NCBI GenBank assembly: GCA_016235265.1 | Contig: JACRLI010000002.1 | Span: 111,231-175,230 of the forward strand | DNA from: Candidatus Eisenbacteria bacterium | Lineage (GTDB): Bacteria > Eisenbacteria > RBG-16-71-46 > JACRLI01 | Length of the DNA stretch: 64,000 nucleotides | Direction: 5' to 3' | Shown here: in pieces, positions 52,758-61,929 of the stretch | Layout of the letters: every line of letters starts with the position of its first letter | Position numbering within the stretch: position 1 is the first letter of the stretch | The notes under the pieces: model-generated | What the model was told of the DNA's origin: nothing | Databases searched by the model: none | Seen by the model: the letters and a program-made list of their open reading frames with translations, nothing else | Program-made: the position numbers and the translations under genes

Positions 52758-53150
52758 TTGGAGAACCGGTCGGACTTCCACGAGGAGGTGGAGAAGCTTA
52801 CCGAGCGCGATCCGCGCTACCGCGCGGAAGCCTACAGTTTTCTGATGTTCGCGCTGGGCTACACCGTATCGCGGCTGCCCGAGCCCCGCCACGTGAGCGG
52901 CCAGGAGCTGCTGGAGGGCATCCGGCGCTACGCTCTCCAGGAGTTCGGGCCCATGGCCAAGACCGTGTTCGAGCACTGGGGACTGCGCGAAACCCTCGAC
53001 TTCGGGCACATCGTCTTCAACCTGGTGGACGCGGGCCTCCTCGGCCGGACCGAGAGCGACCGGCTGGAGGACTTCGCCCAGGGGTACGATTTCGAGGCCG
53101 CCTTCGTGCGCGACTACCCCTGGTCCGCCCCGCTGGAGCGCGCCGAGTGA
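52758..53150 (+). CDS. Minf_1886-family protein of unknown function
   Basis: 130 residues. The conserved family region starts FHEEVEKLTERDPRYRAEAYSFLMFALGYTV and continues HVSGQELLEGIRRYALQEFGPMAKTVFEHWG, DFGHIVFNLVDAGLLG and DFAQGYDFEAAF. The TTG at 52758 is preferred because AGGGAGG (52746-52752) lies 5 nt upstream and the family begins here. An ATG at 52698 overlapping the nadB stop would add 20 non-conserved Gly/Arg residues. The family is widespread in Planctomycetes-Verrucomicrobia-type and other diderm genomes, without a known role. Confidence 0.82.
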   Translation: MENRSDFHEEVEKLTERDPRYRAEAYSFLMFALGYTVSRLPEPRHVSGQELLEGIRRYALQEFGPMAKTVFEHWGLRETLDFGHIVFNLVDAGLLGRTESDRLEDFAQGYDFEAAFVRDYPWSAPLERAE

Positions 53151-53184
53151 GGCCCGCGGCGGGCTCTGCCCGCGCGGGGACGCC

Positions 53185-53574
53185 ATGAAACGATCCCATG
53201 ACGACGATCCGCTTCGCGAGCACTGGGAGCACCTGCTCTCGGGCCGCTCCCACCTTCCCGTCCCGGGCCACGAGGCCTGGCACCCGCCCACGGACGCCTA
53301 CGAGACCGAGGCCGAGTTCGTGGTGCGCGTGGACATCGCGGGCACCAGCCCCGAGGACCTCCAGGTCGTGGCCGAGGGCCGGATGCTGCGGATCCGCGGG
53401 GTGCGCCGGGCGCCGCAGTCGGAGGGCCGCGGGCAGTTCCACAAGATGGAGATCCGCGTCGGCGCCTTCGAGCGACACCTGCGCCTGCCCGAGGGTTGCT
53501 GCGGCGAGGGCATCACCATGGCGTACGAGCAGGGCATCCTGATCGTGCGCCTGGTCAAGCGGCTGGACCGGTGA
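53185..53574 (+). CDS. Small heat-shock protein (Hsp20/alpha-crystallin)
   Basis: 129 residues; ATG 53185. Alpha-crystallin domain from about 40 to the end (YETEAEFVVRVDIAGTSPEDLQVVAEGRMLRIRG, FHKMEIRVGAFERHLRLPEG, AYEQGILIVRLVKR). It holds unfolding proteins in a refoldable state. The protein stops right after the last strand, so the usual C-terminal I-x-I extension that drives oligomerisation is absent. lon begins 7 nt later, fitting a stress operon. Confidence 0.92.
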   Translation: MKRSHDDDPLREHWEHLLSGRSHLPVPGHEAWHPPTDAYETEAEFVVRVDIAGTSPEDLQVVAEGRMLRIRGVRRAPQSEGRGQFHKMEIRVGAFERHLRLPEGCCGEGITMAYEQGILIVRLVKRLDR

Positions 53575-53581
53575 GGGACGC

Positions 53582-56098
53582 GTGAACGAGACCGAGCGCG
53601 AGGCGACCCTGCCCGCGGTGCCGACCACGCTGCCGGCCCTGGCGGTCGGCGACCCGGTGGTGTTTCCCTTCATGATGGTGCCGCTGGTGCTGACCGAGGC
53701 GGCCCAGGTGCGCGTGGTGGACGACGCGCTGGCCGCGCAGAAGATGCTGGCGCTGTTCGCGCCGATGGATGCGCGGGCCGGCGTGCGCTCCGCCGCCGAC
53801 GTGCGCCCCGTGGGCACCGCCATCCTGGTGCACCGCATGCTGCGATTCCCCGACGGCAGCATGCGCATCCTGGTGCAGGGGCTGTCCCGGGTCCGGGTGA
53901 GGGAGCTCCGCGCCGCGGCGAACGGCCTGGACGCCGATTTCGACCTGATCCCGGAGGAGGACGCCCGCCCGCCGGAGCTGGACGCGGTGCTCCACACGGT
54001 GGGGGACCTGTTCGCCCGGGTGGTGGACGCCGCCCCGGGCCTGCCCGAGGAGCTGAAGGCGCTGGCCGCGGGAATCCCGCAGCCGGGCCGCGCCGCGGAC
54101 TTCATCGCCTCCAACGTGGGGCTCTCCCCGGACGAGCGGCTCGAGATCCTGGGCACCGTGCCCCCCCTGGAGCGCCTCCGCCGCCTCGCCGCCATACTGG
54201 CGCGCGAGCTGGAGATGCTGGAGCTGTCGCGGAAGATCCAGAGCGACGTGCGCGGCGAGCTGGACAAGGGGCAGCGCGAGTTCTTCCTGCGCCAGCAGAT
54301 CAAGGCCATTCAGCGCGAGCTGGGGGAGGGCGACGAGCGCTCCGCCGCCCTGGACGAGCTGGCGGGCAGGATCGAGGCCGCCGGCATGCCGGCCCCGGCG
54401 AAGGAGGCCGCGCTCAAGGAGCTGGGGAGGCTGCGCTCCATGCCGCAGGCCTCGGCCGAGTACTCGGTGGCGCTCACCTATCTCGACTGGATGCTGGCGC
54501 TGCCGTGGAGCCCGCCACCGCCGCCCGGGATCGATCTCGCCGCGGCGCAGCGCATCCTGGACGAGGACCACCATGATCTCGGGAAGGTCAAGGCGCGCAT
54601 CCTCGAGTACCTGGCGGTGCGCAAGCTGAAGCCCGACTCGAAGGGACCCATCCTCTGTTTCGTCGGGCCGCCCGGCGTGGGCAAGACCTCGGTGGGATCC
54701 TCCATCGCGCGGGCGCTGGGCCGGCCGTTCGTACGCCTGGCGCTGGGCGGCGTGCGCGACGAGGCGGAGATCCGCGGACACCGCCGCACCTACGTGGGCG
54801 CGCTGCCGGGCCGGATCCTGCAGGGCCTGGCGAAGACCCGGGGCCCGCTGCCGCTGTTCATGCTCGACGAGGTGGACAAGCTGGGCAACGACTTCCGGGG
54901 GGACCCGGCATCCGCGCTGCTCGAGGTGCTGGATCCGGCGCAGAACGACACCTTCACCGACCTGTACCTTGCGGTGCCGTTCAACCTGCGCGGGGTGTTC
55001 TTCATCTGCACCGCCAACATGCTGGACACCGTGCCCGATCCGCTGCTGGACCGCATGGAGGTGATCGAGCTGCCCGGGTACACCAACGAGGAGAAGCTCA
55101 GCATCGCGCGGCGCCACCTGCTGCCGCGGCAGATCTCGGAGAACGGGCTGGACGAGGGCCGGCTGCGCTTCACCGACGACGGGCTGCGCCGGATCATCTC
55201 CGATTACACCCGGGAGGCCGGCGTGCGCGGTCTGGAGCGCGAGATCGCCTCGGTGTGCCGCAAGGTGGCCCGGGACCTGGCCGCGGGATCGGATCCCCAC
55301 GTGGCCGTGGGTCCGGACGAGGTGCCCGCCTACCTCGGCGCGCCGCGCTACTTCGGCGAGCGGGCGGAGGTGGCCGACCAGGTGGGCATCGCCACCGGTC
55401 TCGCGTGGACCCCGGCCGGCGGCGAGATCCTGGTGGTGGAAGTCACGGCGATGCCGGGGCGCGGGGGGCTGATGATCACCGGCCAGCTGGGCGACGTGAT
55501 GCGCGAGTCCGCCATGGCCTCGCTCTCCTACGTGCGCTCGCACGCCGCGGCGCTGGGCATTCCGGACAGCTTCTTCGCCACCCACGAGCTGCACCTGCAC
55601 GTGCCCTCGGGGGCCATCCCCAAGGACGGGCCCTCGGCGGGCGTGGCCATGACCACCGCGCTGGCCTCCCTGGCTTCCGGACGGAGCGCGCGTCACGAGG
55701 TGGCCATGACCGGCGAGGTGACGTTGCGGGGCCGGGTGCTGCCGGTCGGCGGCCTGCGCCAGAAGCTGCACGCCGCGCACCGCGCCGGGATCGCGGAGGT
55801 GGTGCTGCCCGCCGCCAATGTGAAGGACCTCGACGAGTTGCCGCCCGAGCTGCGCTCGGGAATGCGCTTCCACCCGGTGTCCACGCTGGACGCGGCGCTG
55901 GCGCTGACGCTCCTGCCGGGGCGCGCGGCCCCGCGCCGGGCGCCCGCGCGCCGCGGGCCGGTCCGCCCCAAGGCCGCCGCGCGCGGCCGGGCCGTGGGCT
56001 CCGCGCACCCCCGGGCGGGCGATGCCCCCGCGACTTCACGGCGCGCCACCGGAGGGGGGCCGCGCGAGCGGCGCCATGGACGCACCCGCCGCCCGTAA
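53582..56098 (+). CDS. lon: ATP-dependent protease Lon
   Basis: 838 residues from GTG 53582. N-terminal substrate-binding domain ([14 protein letters not shown]), AAA module with Walker [12 protein letters not shown] near 363 and [21 protein letters not shown], and the protease domain with catalytic Ser in [11 protein letters not shown] and Lys in [14 protein letters not shown]. Lon removes damaged and regulatory proteins. The last ~55 residues are an Arg/Ala/Pro-rich basic tail that Lon normally lacks. The 3' end overlaps the ABC transporter gene by 23 nt. Confidence 0.96.
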   Translation: MNETEREATLPAVPTTLPALAVGDPVVFPFMMVPLVLTEAAQVRVVDDALAAQKMLALFAPMDARAGVRSAADVRPVGTAILVHRMLRFPDGSMRILVQGLSRVRVRELRAAANGLDADFDLIPEEDARPPELDAVLHTVGDLFARVVDAAPGLPEELKALAAGIPQPGRAADFIASNVGLSPDERLEILGTVPPLERLRRLAAILARELEMLELSRKIQSDVRGELDKGQREFFLRQQIKAIQRELGEGDERSAALDELAGRIEAAGMPAPAKEAALKELGRLRSMPQASAEYSVALTYLDWMLALPWSPPPPPGIDLAAAQRILDEDHHDLGKVKARILEYLAVRKLKPDSKGPILCFVGPPGVGKTSVGSSIARALGRPFVRLALGGVRDEAEIRGHRRTYVGALPGRILQGLAKTRGPLPLFMLDEVDKLGNDFRGDPASALLEVLDPAQNDTFTDLYLAVPFNLRGVFFICTANMLDTVPDPLLDRMEVIELPGYTNEEKLSIARRHLLPRQISENGLDEGRLRFTDDGLRRIISDYTREAGVRGLEREIASVCRKVARDLAAGSDPHVAVGPDEVPAYLGAPRYFGERAEVADQVGIATGLAWTPAGGEILVVEVTAMPGRGGLMITGQLGDVMRESAMASLSYVRSHAAALGIPDSFFATHELHLHVPSGAIPKDGPSAGVAMTTALASLASGRSARHEVAMTGEVTLRGRVLPVGGLRQKLHAAHRAGIAEVVLPAANVKDLDELPPELRSGMRFHPVSTLDAALALTLLPGRAAPRRAPARRGPVRPKAAARGRAVGSAHPRAGDAPATSRRATGGGPRERRHGRTRRP

Positions 56099-57971
56099 CG
56101 CGCCGCGCGGGGAACGCGGCGCCGTCTTCCTCCGCCTGCTGCGCTACGTGCGCCCCTACTGGCGCGAGATGGGGCTCGCCTTCGTGTTCATGAGCTTCTA
56201 CGCGGTCATGAACGGCGCGGCCATCCTGATGTTCAACCCGTTCATGCGCCTGGTGATGTCGGTGGGCCGTCCGGGCGTGCCCGCGCCGATGCCCTTCGAT
56301 GTCGCCCACCCGCAGACGCTCATCCCGGCCGCGCGCGTGTGGCTGGAGCGGCAGCTGCTGGACTGCCCGCCGCTCGAGGCCATCACCCGGGTGTGCCTGC
56401 TGATCCTGGCCAGCTTCATCCTCAAGAACGCGTTCAACTACGTGCAGAACGTGACCATGCAATCGGTGGAGCAGCGCGTCATCCGCGACCTGCGCAACGC
56501 CCTGTACCGCCACGTGCAGGAACTGGGACTGGCGTTCTTCCACACCCGCCGCACGGGGATGCTGATCTCGCGGATCATGAACGACGTGACCCTGGTGCGC
56601 GGCACCATCACCGCCGCCTCCAGCACCCTGGTGCGCGACTCGCTGATGCTGCTGGTGGGGATGAGCATCGTGCTGTCGCTGTCGTGGCGGCTGGCGATGG
56701 TGTCGTTCGTGGTGCTGCCGCCGGCGGGCTGGTTCATCGTCACCCTGGGCCGCCGCCTGCGCCGCCACAGCGAGGTCTCGCAGGAGCGCATGGGCGACAT
56801 GACCACCGTGCTCCAGGAGACGCTCTCCGGCATCCGGGTGGTGAAGTCCTTCGGGATGGAGGGCTACGAGACCCGCCGCTTCGAGGACGTGAACCGGCGC
56901 CAGACCCGCGCCACGCTGCGGGTGCGCCGCCTGGGCGCGATGGCCGGTCCGCTGGCCGAGATCCTGACCACGGCGGTGGCGCTGCTGGTGCTGTGGGTGG
57001 GCGCGCACGAGATCTGGGGCACGCACACGCTGGCGGGCAACGACTTCTTCGTGTTCTTCCTGGCCATGCTGAGCATGATGAACCCGATCAAGAACCTCTC
57101 GAACCTCAACCCCGGGGTTCAGGAGGGACTGCTGGGGGCGCAGCGGGTGTTCCGCCTGCTGGACACGCAGGAGAAGCTGCCCGAGAGAGCGGACGCGGTG
57201 GAACTGACGGGGCTGGGTTCGGGCATCCGCGTGGAGGGGGTGAGCTTCCGCTACGGCGACGGGCCGCTGGTGCTGCGTGACGTGCGCGTGGAAGTGAAGC
57301 CCGGCCAGGTGGTGGCGGTGGTGGGGCCCTCCGGGGCCGGCAAGTCCACGCTGGCGGACCTGCTGATGCGCTTCTACGACCCGGCCGAGGGGTGCATCCG
57401 CGTGGACGGTCACGACCTGCGCGACGTGCGCACGCCGGCGCTGCGCCGCCTGGTGGGGATGGTGCCGCAGGAGACCATCCTGTTCAACGACTCGGTCCGC
57501 AGCAACATCGCCTACGGGCAGCAGGACGTGCCCCTGGAGCGGGTGGAGGAGGCCGCGCGGGCGGCCAACGCGCACGACTTCATCCGCACCCTGTCGGAGG
57601 GCTACGAGTCGGTGATCGGGGAGCGAGGGGTGAAGCTCTCGGGCGGGCAGCGCCAGCGCATCGCCATCGCCCGCGCGCTGCTGCGAAATCCGCCGCTCCT
57701 GATCCTGGACGAGGCCACCTCCTCGCTGGACACCGAGTCGGAGCGGCTGGTGCAGGAGGCCCTCGACCGGCTGATGCAGCAGCGCACCGTGGTGGTGATC
57801 GCCCACCGCCTGAGCACCATCGAGCGCGCCGACCACATCGTGGTGCTGGACCAGGGTCGGGTGGTGGAGGAAGGCGTGCACGCCGAGTTGCTGGCCCGCG
57901 GGGGTCTGTACCGGAGGCTCTACGACGTGCAGTTCCGCACGCCTCCGGGCCTGCGGCGCGTGGTCCGATGA
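56076..57971 (+). CDS. msbA: MsbA-like lipid A/lipid ABC exporter
   Basis: 631 residues; ATG 56076 lies inside the lon 3' end. Six membrane segments in the first ~330 residues (LAFVFMSFYAVMNGAAILMF, VCLLILASFILKN, LMLLVGMSIVLSLSW, MVSFVVLPPAGWFIV and others). ATPase domain: Walker A GPSGAGKST, Q-loop VPQETILFNDSV, signature LSGGQRQRIAIARALL, Walker B LLILDEATSSLD, and IAHRLST. With the lipid A genes and a heptosyltransferase overlapping downstream, flipping of lipid A-core across the inner membrane is the likely task. A large extracytoplasmic loop after the first segment (about 55-95) is longer than in E. coli MsbA. Confidence 0.88.
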   Translation: MDAPAARNAPRGERGAVFLRLLRYVRPYWREMGLAFVFMSFYAVMNGAAILMFNPFMRLVMSVGRPGVPAPMPFDVAHPQTLIPAARVWLERQLLDCPPLEAITRVCLLILASFILKNAFNYVQNVTMQSVEQRVIRDLRNALYRHVQELGLAFFHTRRTGMLISRIMNDVTLVRGTITAASSTLVRDSLMLLVGMSIVLSLSWRLAMVSFVVLPPAGWFIVTLGRRLRRHSEVSQERMGDMTTVLQETLSGIRVVKSFGMEGYETRRFEDVNRRQTRATLRVRRLGAMAGPLAEILTTAVALLVLWVGAHEIWGTHTLAGNDFFVFFLAMLSMMNPIKNLSNLNPGVQEGLLGAQRVFRLLDTQEKLPERADAVELTGLGSGIRVEGVSFRYGDGPLVLRDVRVEVKPGQVVAVVGPSGAGKSTLADLLMRFYDPAEGCIRVDGHDLRDVRTPALRRLVGMVPQETILFNDSVRSNIAYGQQDVPLERVEEAARAANAHDFIRTLSEGYESVIGERGVKLSGGQRQRIAIARALLRNPPLLILDEATSSLDTESERLVQEALDRLMQQRTVVVIAHRLSTIERADHIVVLDQGRVVEEGVHAELLARGGLYRRLYDVQFRTPPGLRRVVR

Positions 57972-59092
57972 GCGGGCGTCCCCGCTTCCTGGTGGTGCGG
58001 CTGTCCTCGCTGGGCGACGTCGCGCTGGCCACCTCGGTGGTGGGCAGCCTGCGCGAGAGCCTGCCCGCCTGCCACATCACCTTCCTCACCCAGCCGCGCT
58101 ACACGGCCATGCTCCAGGCCCACCCCGGCCTGGACGAGGTGCTCGCCTGTCCCGCCGCGCCCATGCCCGCCTGGGAATGGGTGCGCTACGGCGCGGGGTT
58201 GCGGTCCCGGCGCTTTGACGCGCTGGTGGATCTTCAATATAATTGGCGGACTCTGGGCCTGTCCCTGGGGCTGGCCCCGCTGCGCACGAGCCGCTGGAAC
58301 CGGGCGCACTTCGCGCGGCGCGCGCTGGTGCGCCGCGGCGGGGCGGCGCGGGGCGGGCAGCGAGAGCCCGTGGCGCACGTGGTGGAGCGCTTTCACGCCG
58401 CGGTGCACCCCTGGGCCCGCGGTCCGGCGCAGGCGCCGCACGTCGTGGGGGGTCCCCCGGCATGGCAGTCGGCCCTCGACCTGCTGGGCGGGCTGGCGCC
58501 GGCCACCGCGCGGTGGATGGCGGTGGTGCCGGTGGCGCGCTGGAACACCAAGCGCTGGCCCCCGGACCGCTTTGCGGCCCTGTGCCGCCGCTGGACCGAA
58601 GAGGAGGGCCGCCACGCGCTGGCCTTCTTCGGGCCGGGCGACCGGGCGGTGCGCGCGGAGTTCGAGGCGGCGCTGGCGGAGGTCTCGGTGGACGGGATCG
58701 CTTCCCGGTCGAACCCGGCCGGTGGCACCGCCCCCGGGGCGGGCCCGGCCGGCGGGGCCGCGACGGATTCCTCCCGGGTGCACGCCGTCGGCGCGCCGCT
58801 GGATGTGACCGCGGAGCTGCTGCGGCGCATGGAAGTGGTGGTGTCCGGGGACACCGGCCTGGCGCAGCTGGCGGTGGCCGTGGGCACGCCGGTGGCGGCG
58901 CTCTTCGGGGCCACCTCGCCCGCATTCGGTTTCGCGCACTACGGCCCTCGCCACCGGGTGCTGAACCTGGCGCCGGGGTGCCAGCCGTGCTCCCTGCACG
59001 GCGGCGACGCGTGCCCGCTGGGCCATCACCGCTGCCTCGAAGAGCTGGACGTGGAGCGGGTGTGGAGGGAATTGTGTGCCATCACGGGCTGA
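57968..59092 (+). CDS. GT9-family heptosyltransferase (LPS core)
   Basis: 374 residues; ATG overlaps the msbA stop. N-terminal FLVVRLSSLGDVALATSVVGSLR is the GT9 opening, with ALVDLQYNWRT and the nucleotide-sugar site VVSGDTGLAQLAVAVGTPVAALFGATSP. VVPVARWNTKRWPPDRFAALC is the second Rossmann domain start. It transfers heptose (or a related sugar) from ADP-heptose to the inner core. A low-complexity Gly/Ala/Pro stretch near 245-270 sits between conserved strands. Whether it is WaaC, WaaF or WaaQ cannot be settled. Confidence 0.88.
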   Translation: MSGRPRFLVVRLSSLGDVALATSVVGSLRESLPACHITFLTQPRYTAMLQAHPGLDEVLACPAAPMPAWEWVRYGAGLRSRRFDALVDLQYNWRTLGLSLGLAPLRTSRWNRAHFARRALVRRGGAARGGQREPVAHVVERFHAAVHPWARGPAQAPHVVGGPPAWQSALDLLGGLAPATARWMAVVPVARWNTKRWPPDRFAALCRRWTEEEGRHALAFFGPGDRAVRAEFEAALAEVSVDGIASRSNPAGGTAPGAGPAGGAATDSSRVHAVGAPLDVTAELLRRMEVVVSGDTGLAQLAVAVGTPVAALFGATSPAFGFAHYGPRHRVLNLAPGCQPCSLHGGDACPLGHHRCLEELDVERVWRELCAITG

Positions 59093-59129
59093 CCGGGGTG
59101 TCCGTCCGTTTCTGAACAAGGGAGCCTGA

Positions 59130-60614
59130 ATGTCCGACTCGAAGAAGACTGTGGAAGAGACGCAGGAGGCGGCCGGGAGATTCGTCGAGGATCTCACCGA
59201 CCAGACCGACGACTTCTCGCGCTGGTACGGCGAGGTGATCCAGAAGGCCCAGCTGGCCGACTACTCGCCGGTGCGCGGCTGCATGGTGATCCGCCCCTAC
59301 GGGTTCGCCGTCTGGGAGAACATGCAGGCGGCGCTGGACCGCCGCATCAAGGACACCGGCCACCAGAACGCCTATTTCCCGCTGCTGATCCCGGAGAGCC
59401 TGCTGCAGAAGGAGGCCGACCACGTGGAGGGCTTCGCGCCGCAGGTGGCGTGGGTCACGCACGGCGGCGCCGAGAAGCTCCAGGAGAGGCTGCTGATCCG
59501 GCCGACCAGCGAAGCCATCATCTGCCACATGTACTCCAAGTGGATCGACTCGCACCGCGACCTGCCGGTGCTGATCAACCAGTGGGCCAACGTGGTGCGC
59601 TGGGAGAAGGTGACGCGTCCGTTCCTGCGCACCTCCGAGTTCCTGTGGCAGGAGGGCCACACCGCCCACGCCACCGAGCAGGAGGCCGAGGAAGAGACGC
59701 TCAAGATGCTCGAGGTGTACCGCGACTTCATCGAGAACGAGCTGGCGGTGCCGGTGGTGAAGGGCCGCAAGACCGACCAGGAGAAGTTCGCCGGCGCGCT
59801 GCGGACCTACTCGGTGGAGGCGCTCATGTCCGACGGCAAGGGCCTGCAGGCGGGGACCTCGCACAATCTCGGGCAGCACTTCGCGAAGGTGTTCGACATC
59901 ACCTTCCAGGACGCCGACGGGCAGCGCCGCCACGTGTGGCAGACCTCGTGGGGGGTGAGCACCCGGCTCATGGGAGCGCTGATCATGGTCCACGGGGACG
60001 ACTCGGGGCTGAAGATCCCGCCGCGCGTGGCGCCGGTGCAGGCGGTGGTGATCCCGATCTACCGCAAGGAGGCCGAGCGCGCCGCGGTAATGGAGGCGGC
60101 CGCGCAGGCCGCATCCTCGCTGAAGGCCGCGGGGGTGCGCGTGTTCCTGGACGACCGCGACCAGTACACGCCGGGCTGGAAGTACAACGAGCACGAGCTG
60201 CGCGGCGTGCCGCTGCGCATCGAGCTGGGACCGCGCGACGTGACCGCGCGCCAGGTGGTGACCGTGCGCCGCGACACTCGCGCCAAGGAGCCGGTGGCGT
60301 GGGACTACCTGGCCACGCGCGTCCCGGCGCTGCTGGACGAGGTGCAGGCCGCGCTGCTGCAGGCGGCCCGGGACTTCCGCGCCAAGTCCACCCGCGAGGC
60401 GGCCACGCTGGACCAGATGGAGGCCATCCTGGGCGAGCACCGCGGCTTCGTGAACGCGCACTGGTGCGGCAAGAACTCGTGCGAGGACGAGGCCAAGGCC
60501 CGCTGCCAGGCCACCATCCGCTGCATCCCGCTGGACGAGCCGGAGAGCGCCGGCACCTGCGCGGTGTGCGGCGGCGCGGCGAAGCAGCGCGTGATCTTCT
60601 CCAAGGCCTACTAG
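59130..60614 (+). CDS. proS: Prolyl-tRNA synthetase, archaeal/eukaryotic type
   Basis: 494 residues; ATG 59130 with AAGGGAG upstream. It charges tRNA-Pro. Class II core: motif 1 IRPYGFAVWENMQAALD, RPTSEAIICHMYSKWI, motif 2 RTSEFLWQEGHTAHAT, SHNLGQHFAKVFDI, motif 3 WGVSTRLMGALIMVHGDDSGL, then the anticodon-binding domain and a C-terminal zinc-type domain (WCGKNSCEDEAKA, CAVCGGAAKQRVIFSKAY). It has no editing (INS) insertion, so it is the short eukaryote-like form found in some bacteria. It interrupts the LPS gene run between two GT9 genes. Confidence 0.96.
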   Translation: MSDSKKTVEETQEAAGRFVEDLTDQTDDFSRWYGEVIQKAQLADYSPVRGCMVIRPYGFAVWENMQAALDRRIKDTGHQNAYFPLLIPESLLQKEADHVEGFAPQVAWVTHGGAEKLQERLLIRPTSEAIICHMYSKWIDSHRDLPVLINQWANVVRWEKVTRPFLRTSEFLWQEGHTAHATEQEAEEETLKMLEVYRDFIENELAVPVVKGRKTDQEKFAGALRTYSVEALMSDGKGLQAGTSHNLGQHFAKVFDITFQDADGQRRHVWQTSWGVSTRLMGALIMVHGDDSGLKIPPRVAPVQAVVIPIYRKEAERAAVMEAAAQAASSLKAAGVRVFLDDRDQYTPGWKYNEHELRGVPLRIELGPRDVTARQVVTVRRDTRAKEPVAWDYLATRVPALLDEVQAALLQAARDFRAKSTREAATLDQMEAILGEHRGFVNAHWCGKNSCEDEAKARCQATIRCIPLDEPESAGTCAVCGGAAKQRVIFSKAY

Positions 60615-60659
60615 GCGCAGCGCGGGCCGGAACATGAAGGCCGGGCGCACGCGGCAGCC

Positions 60660-61859
60660 ATGCTGAACCCGGGGAGCGTGCTCCTGCGCGTCCCCAACTG
60701 GATCGGGGATGCCGCCATGGCCACCGCCGTGGTGAGCGCGTTCGCCGCGCAACGCCCGGACATCCACCTCGAGATCGCCGGCCGCGGAGCCGTGGTGGAC
60801 CTGTTCCCCGGCCTGCTGCCCGCAGAGCGCTGCCACCGCCTGGGCCCCGGGTTTCCGGCGGCCGTGCGAGGCCGCTTCGACCTTGGCGTCCTGCTGCCCG
60901 ATTCCCTTTCGTCCGCCTGGATCAACTTCCGGAACGGAATCCCGAGCCTCGGCCGCCGCGCCGACGCCCGCACATTACTGCTGCGCCACCCCCGCCCGCC
61001 AAGGCCGCGTCCCCCGGTGGCCCACGTGGTGGAAGAGTGGGACGACCTCCTTGAGCCGCTCGGCGTGCGCCCGTCGCAGTGCCTGCCGCAGATCATACTC
61101 ACAGCCGAGGAGCGCGCCGCCGGCCGCGAGACTCTGATGAATGCCGCCGAAGGCGCAGCGAGCGCGCCCCGAGGGACGGTGACGGGGATCGATCCGGCGC
61201 AGCCGGACGACCCCGGCGCCGCCCCCAGTGGGAATGCCCGCGCCTGGACGGTGGAAGGTGCAGCGAGCGCGCCCCGAGGGACGGTGACGGGGATCGATCC
61301 GGCGCAGCCGGACGACCCCGGCGCCGTCCCCAGCGACACAGTCCGCGCATCAGGCGGCGGAAGAAGCGCGCGAATCGCCGTGCTGAGTCCCGGCGCCGCG
61401 TACGGCACAGCCAAGCGCTGGCCCACGGAGCGGTTCGCCGCGCTGGCCATCGAGCTGCGCGAGGAGGGCATCGCGAGCGTCGCCGCCGGAGCCGCCGGTG
61501 AGGAAGAGAGCGTCCAGGCCGTGGCCCAGGCTGTGGGGACGCGACCGCTCGTGGGCCTGCCCGTGCGAGAATGGGCGGCGGCCCTGGCTGCCGCGACCGT
61601 AGTGGTCACCAACGACTCCGGCGCCGCGCACGTGGCCGCCGCGTGCGGCACCCCGGTGCTGGCCCTTTTCGGCTCCACCTCGCCCACCTGGACGCGCCCC
61701 CGCGGCGAGGGCCACCGCGTGCTTACCCTGGGATTGCCGTGCGCCCCGTGCTTCCGGCGCGAGTGTCCGCTGGGACACCTCGATTGCCTGTTGAAGATGG
61801 ACGTCCGCATGGTCCGGGAGGCCGCGCTGGAGATGTGCGCGGTCCGGCCGGTCGCATGA
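60660..61859 (+). CDS. waaF: ADP-heptose:LPS heptosyltransferase II-like, with repeat-derived insert
   Basis: 399 residues; ATG 60660. WaaF pattern: VLLRVPNWIGDAAMATAVVSAFA, GVLLPDSLSSAWINFRNGIPSLGRRADARTLLL, LSPGAAYGTAKRWPTERFAAL, VVTNDSGAAHVAAACGTPVLALFGSTSPTWTRP and CAPCFRRECPLGHLDCL. WaaF enzymes are about 330-350 residues; here residues 164-233 are a Pro/Gly/Asp-rich insert encoded by two tandem copies of a dispersed repeat, in frame, at the linker between the two Rossmann domains. Without it the protein would be of normal size. The reading frame is open, so the gene may still be functional. Confidence 0.9.
   Translation: MLNPGSVLLRVPNWIGDAAMATAVVSAFAAQRPDIHLEIAGRGAVVDLFPGLLPAERCHRLGPGFPAAVRGRFDLGVLLPDSLSSAWINFRNGIPSLGRRADARTLLLRHPRPPRPRPPVAHVVEEWDDLLEPLGVRPSQCLPQIILTAEERAAGRETLMNAAEGAASAPRGTVTGIDPAQPDDPGAAPSGNARAWTVEGAASAPRGTVTGIDPAQPDDPGAVPSDTVRASGGGRSARIAVLSPGAAYGTAKRWPTERFAALAIELREEGIASVAAGAAGEEESVQAVAQAVGTRPLVGLPVREWAAALAAATVVVTNDSGAAHVAAACGTPVLALFGSTSPTWTRPRGEGHRVLTLGLPCAPCFRRECPLGHLDCLLKMDVRMVREAALEMCAVRPVA
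61149..61228 (-). repeat. Dispersed hairpin repeat, in-frame copy 1 inside waaF
   Basis: 80-bp unit, 78/80 identical to the copy at 61254-61333 and reverse-complementary to the intergenic copy at 23551-23602. Encodes residues beginning EGAASAPRGTVTGIDPAQPD. Minus orientation is given relative to the 23.5-kb copy. Confidence 0.88.
61254..61333 (-). repeat. Dispersed hairpin repeat, in-frame copy 2 inside waaF
   Basis: Second unit, offset by exactly 105 bp (35 codons) from copy 1, with 25 bp of different sequence between them. The only differences are C/T at unit position 6 and C/T near the end. Contains the core GATCGATCCGGC-GCA-GCCGGA of the hairpin. Confidence 0.88.
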
Positions 61860-61929
61860 GGGGCTGCGGCCCCCGGGAAGGAACACCGATGCCCCGACGT
61901 CGGCACGCCTCGAACTCTGGGAGGACCCC

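Noticed and set aside
58690-58795. Another copy of the waaF repeat in the first heptosyltransferase gene
   Set aside because: The stretch is Gly/Ala/Pro low complexity at a comparable linker, but its bases do not match the 52-bp core.
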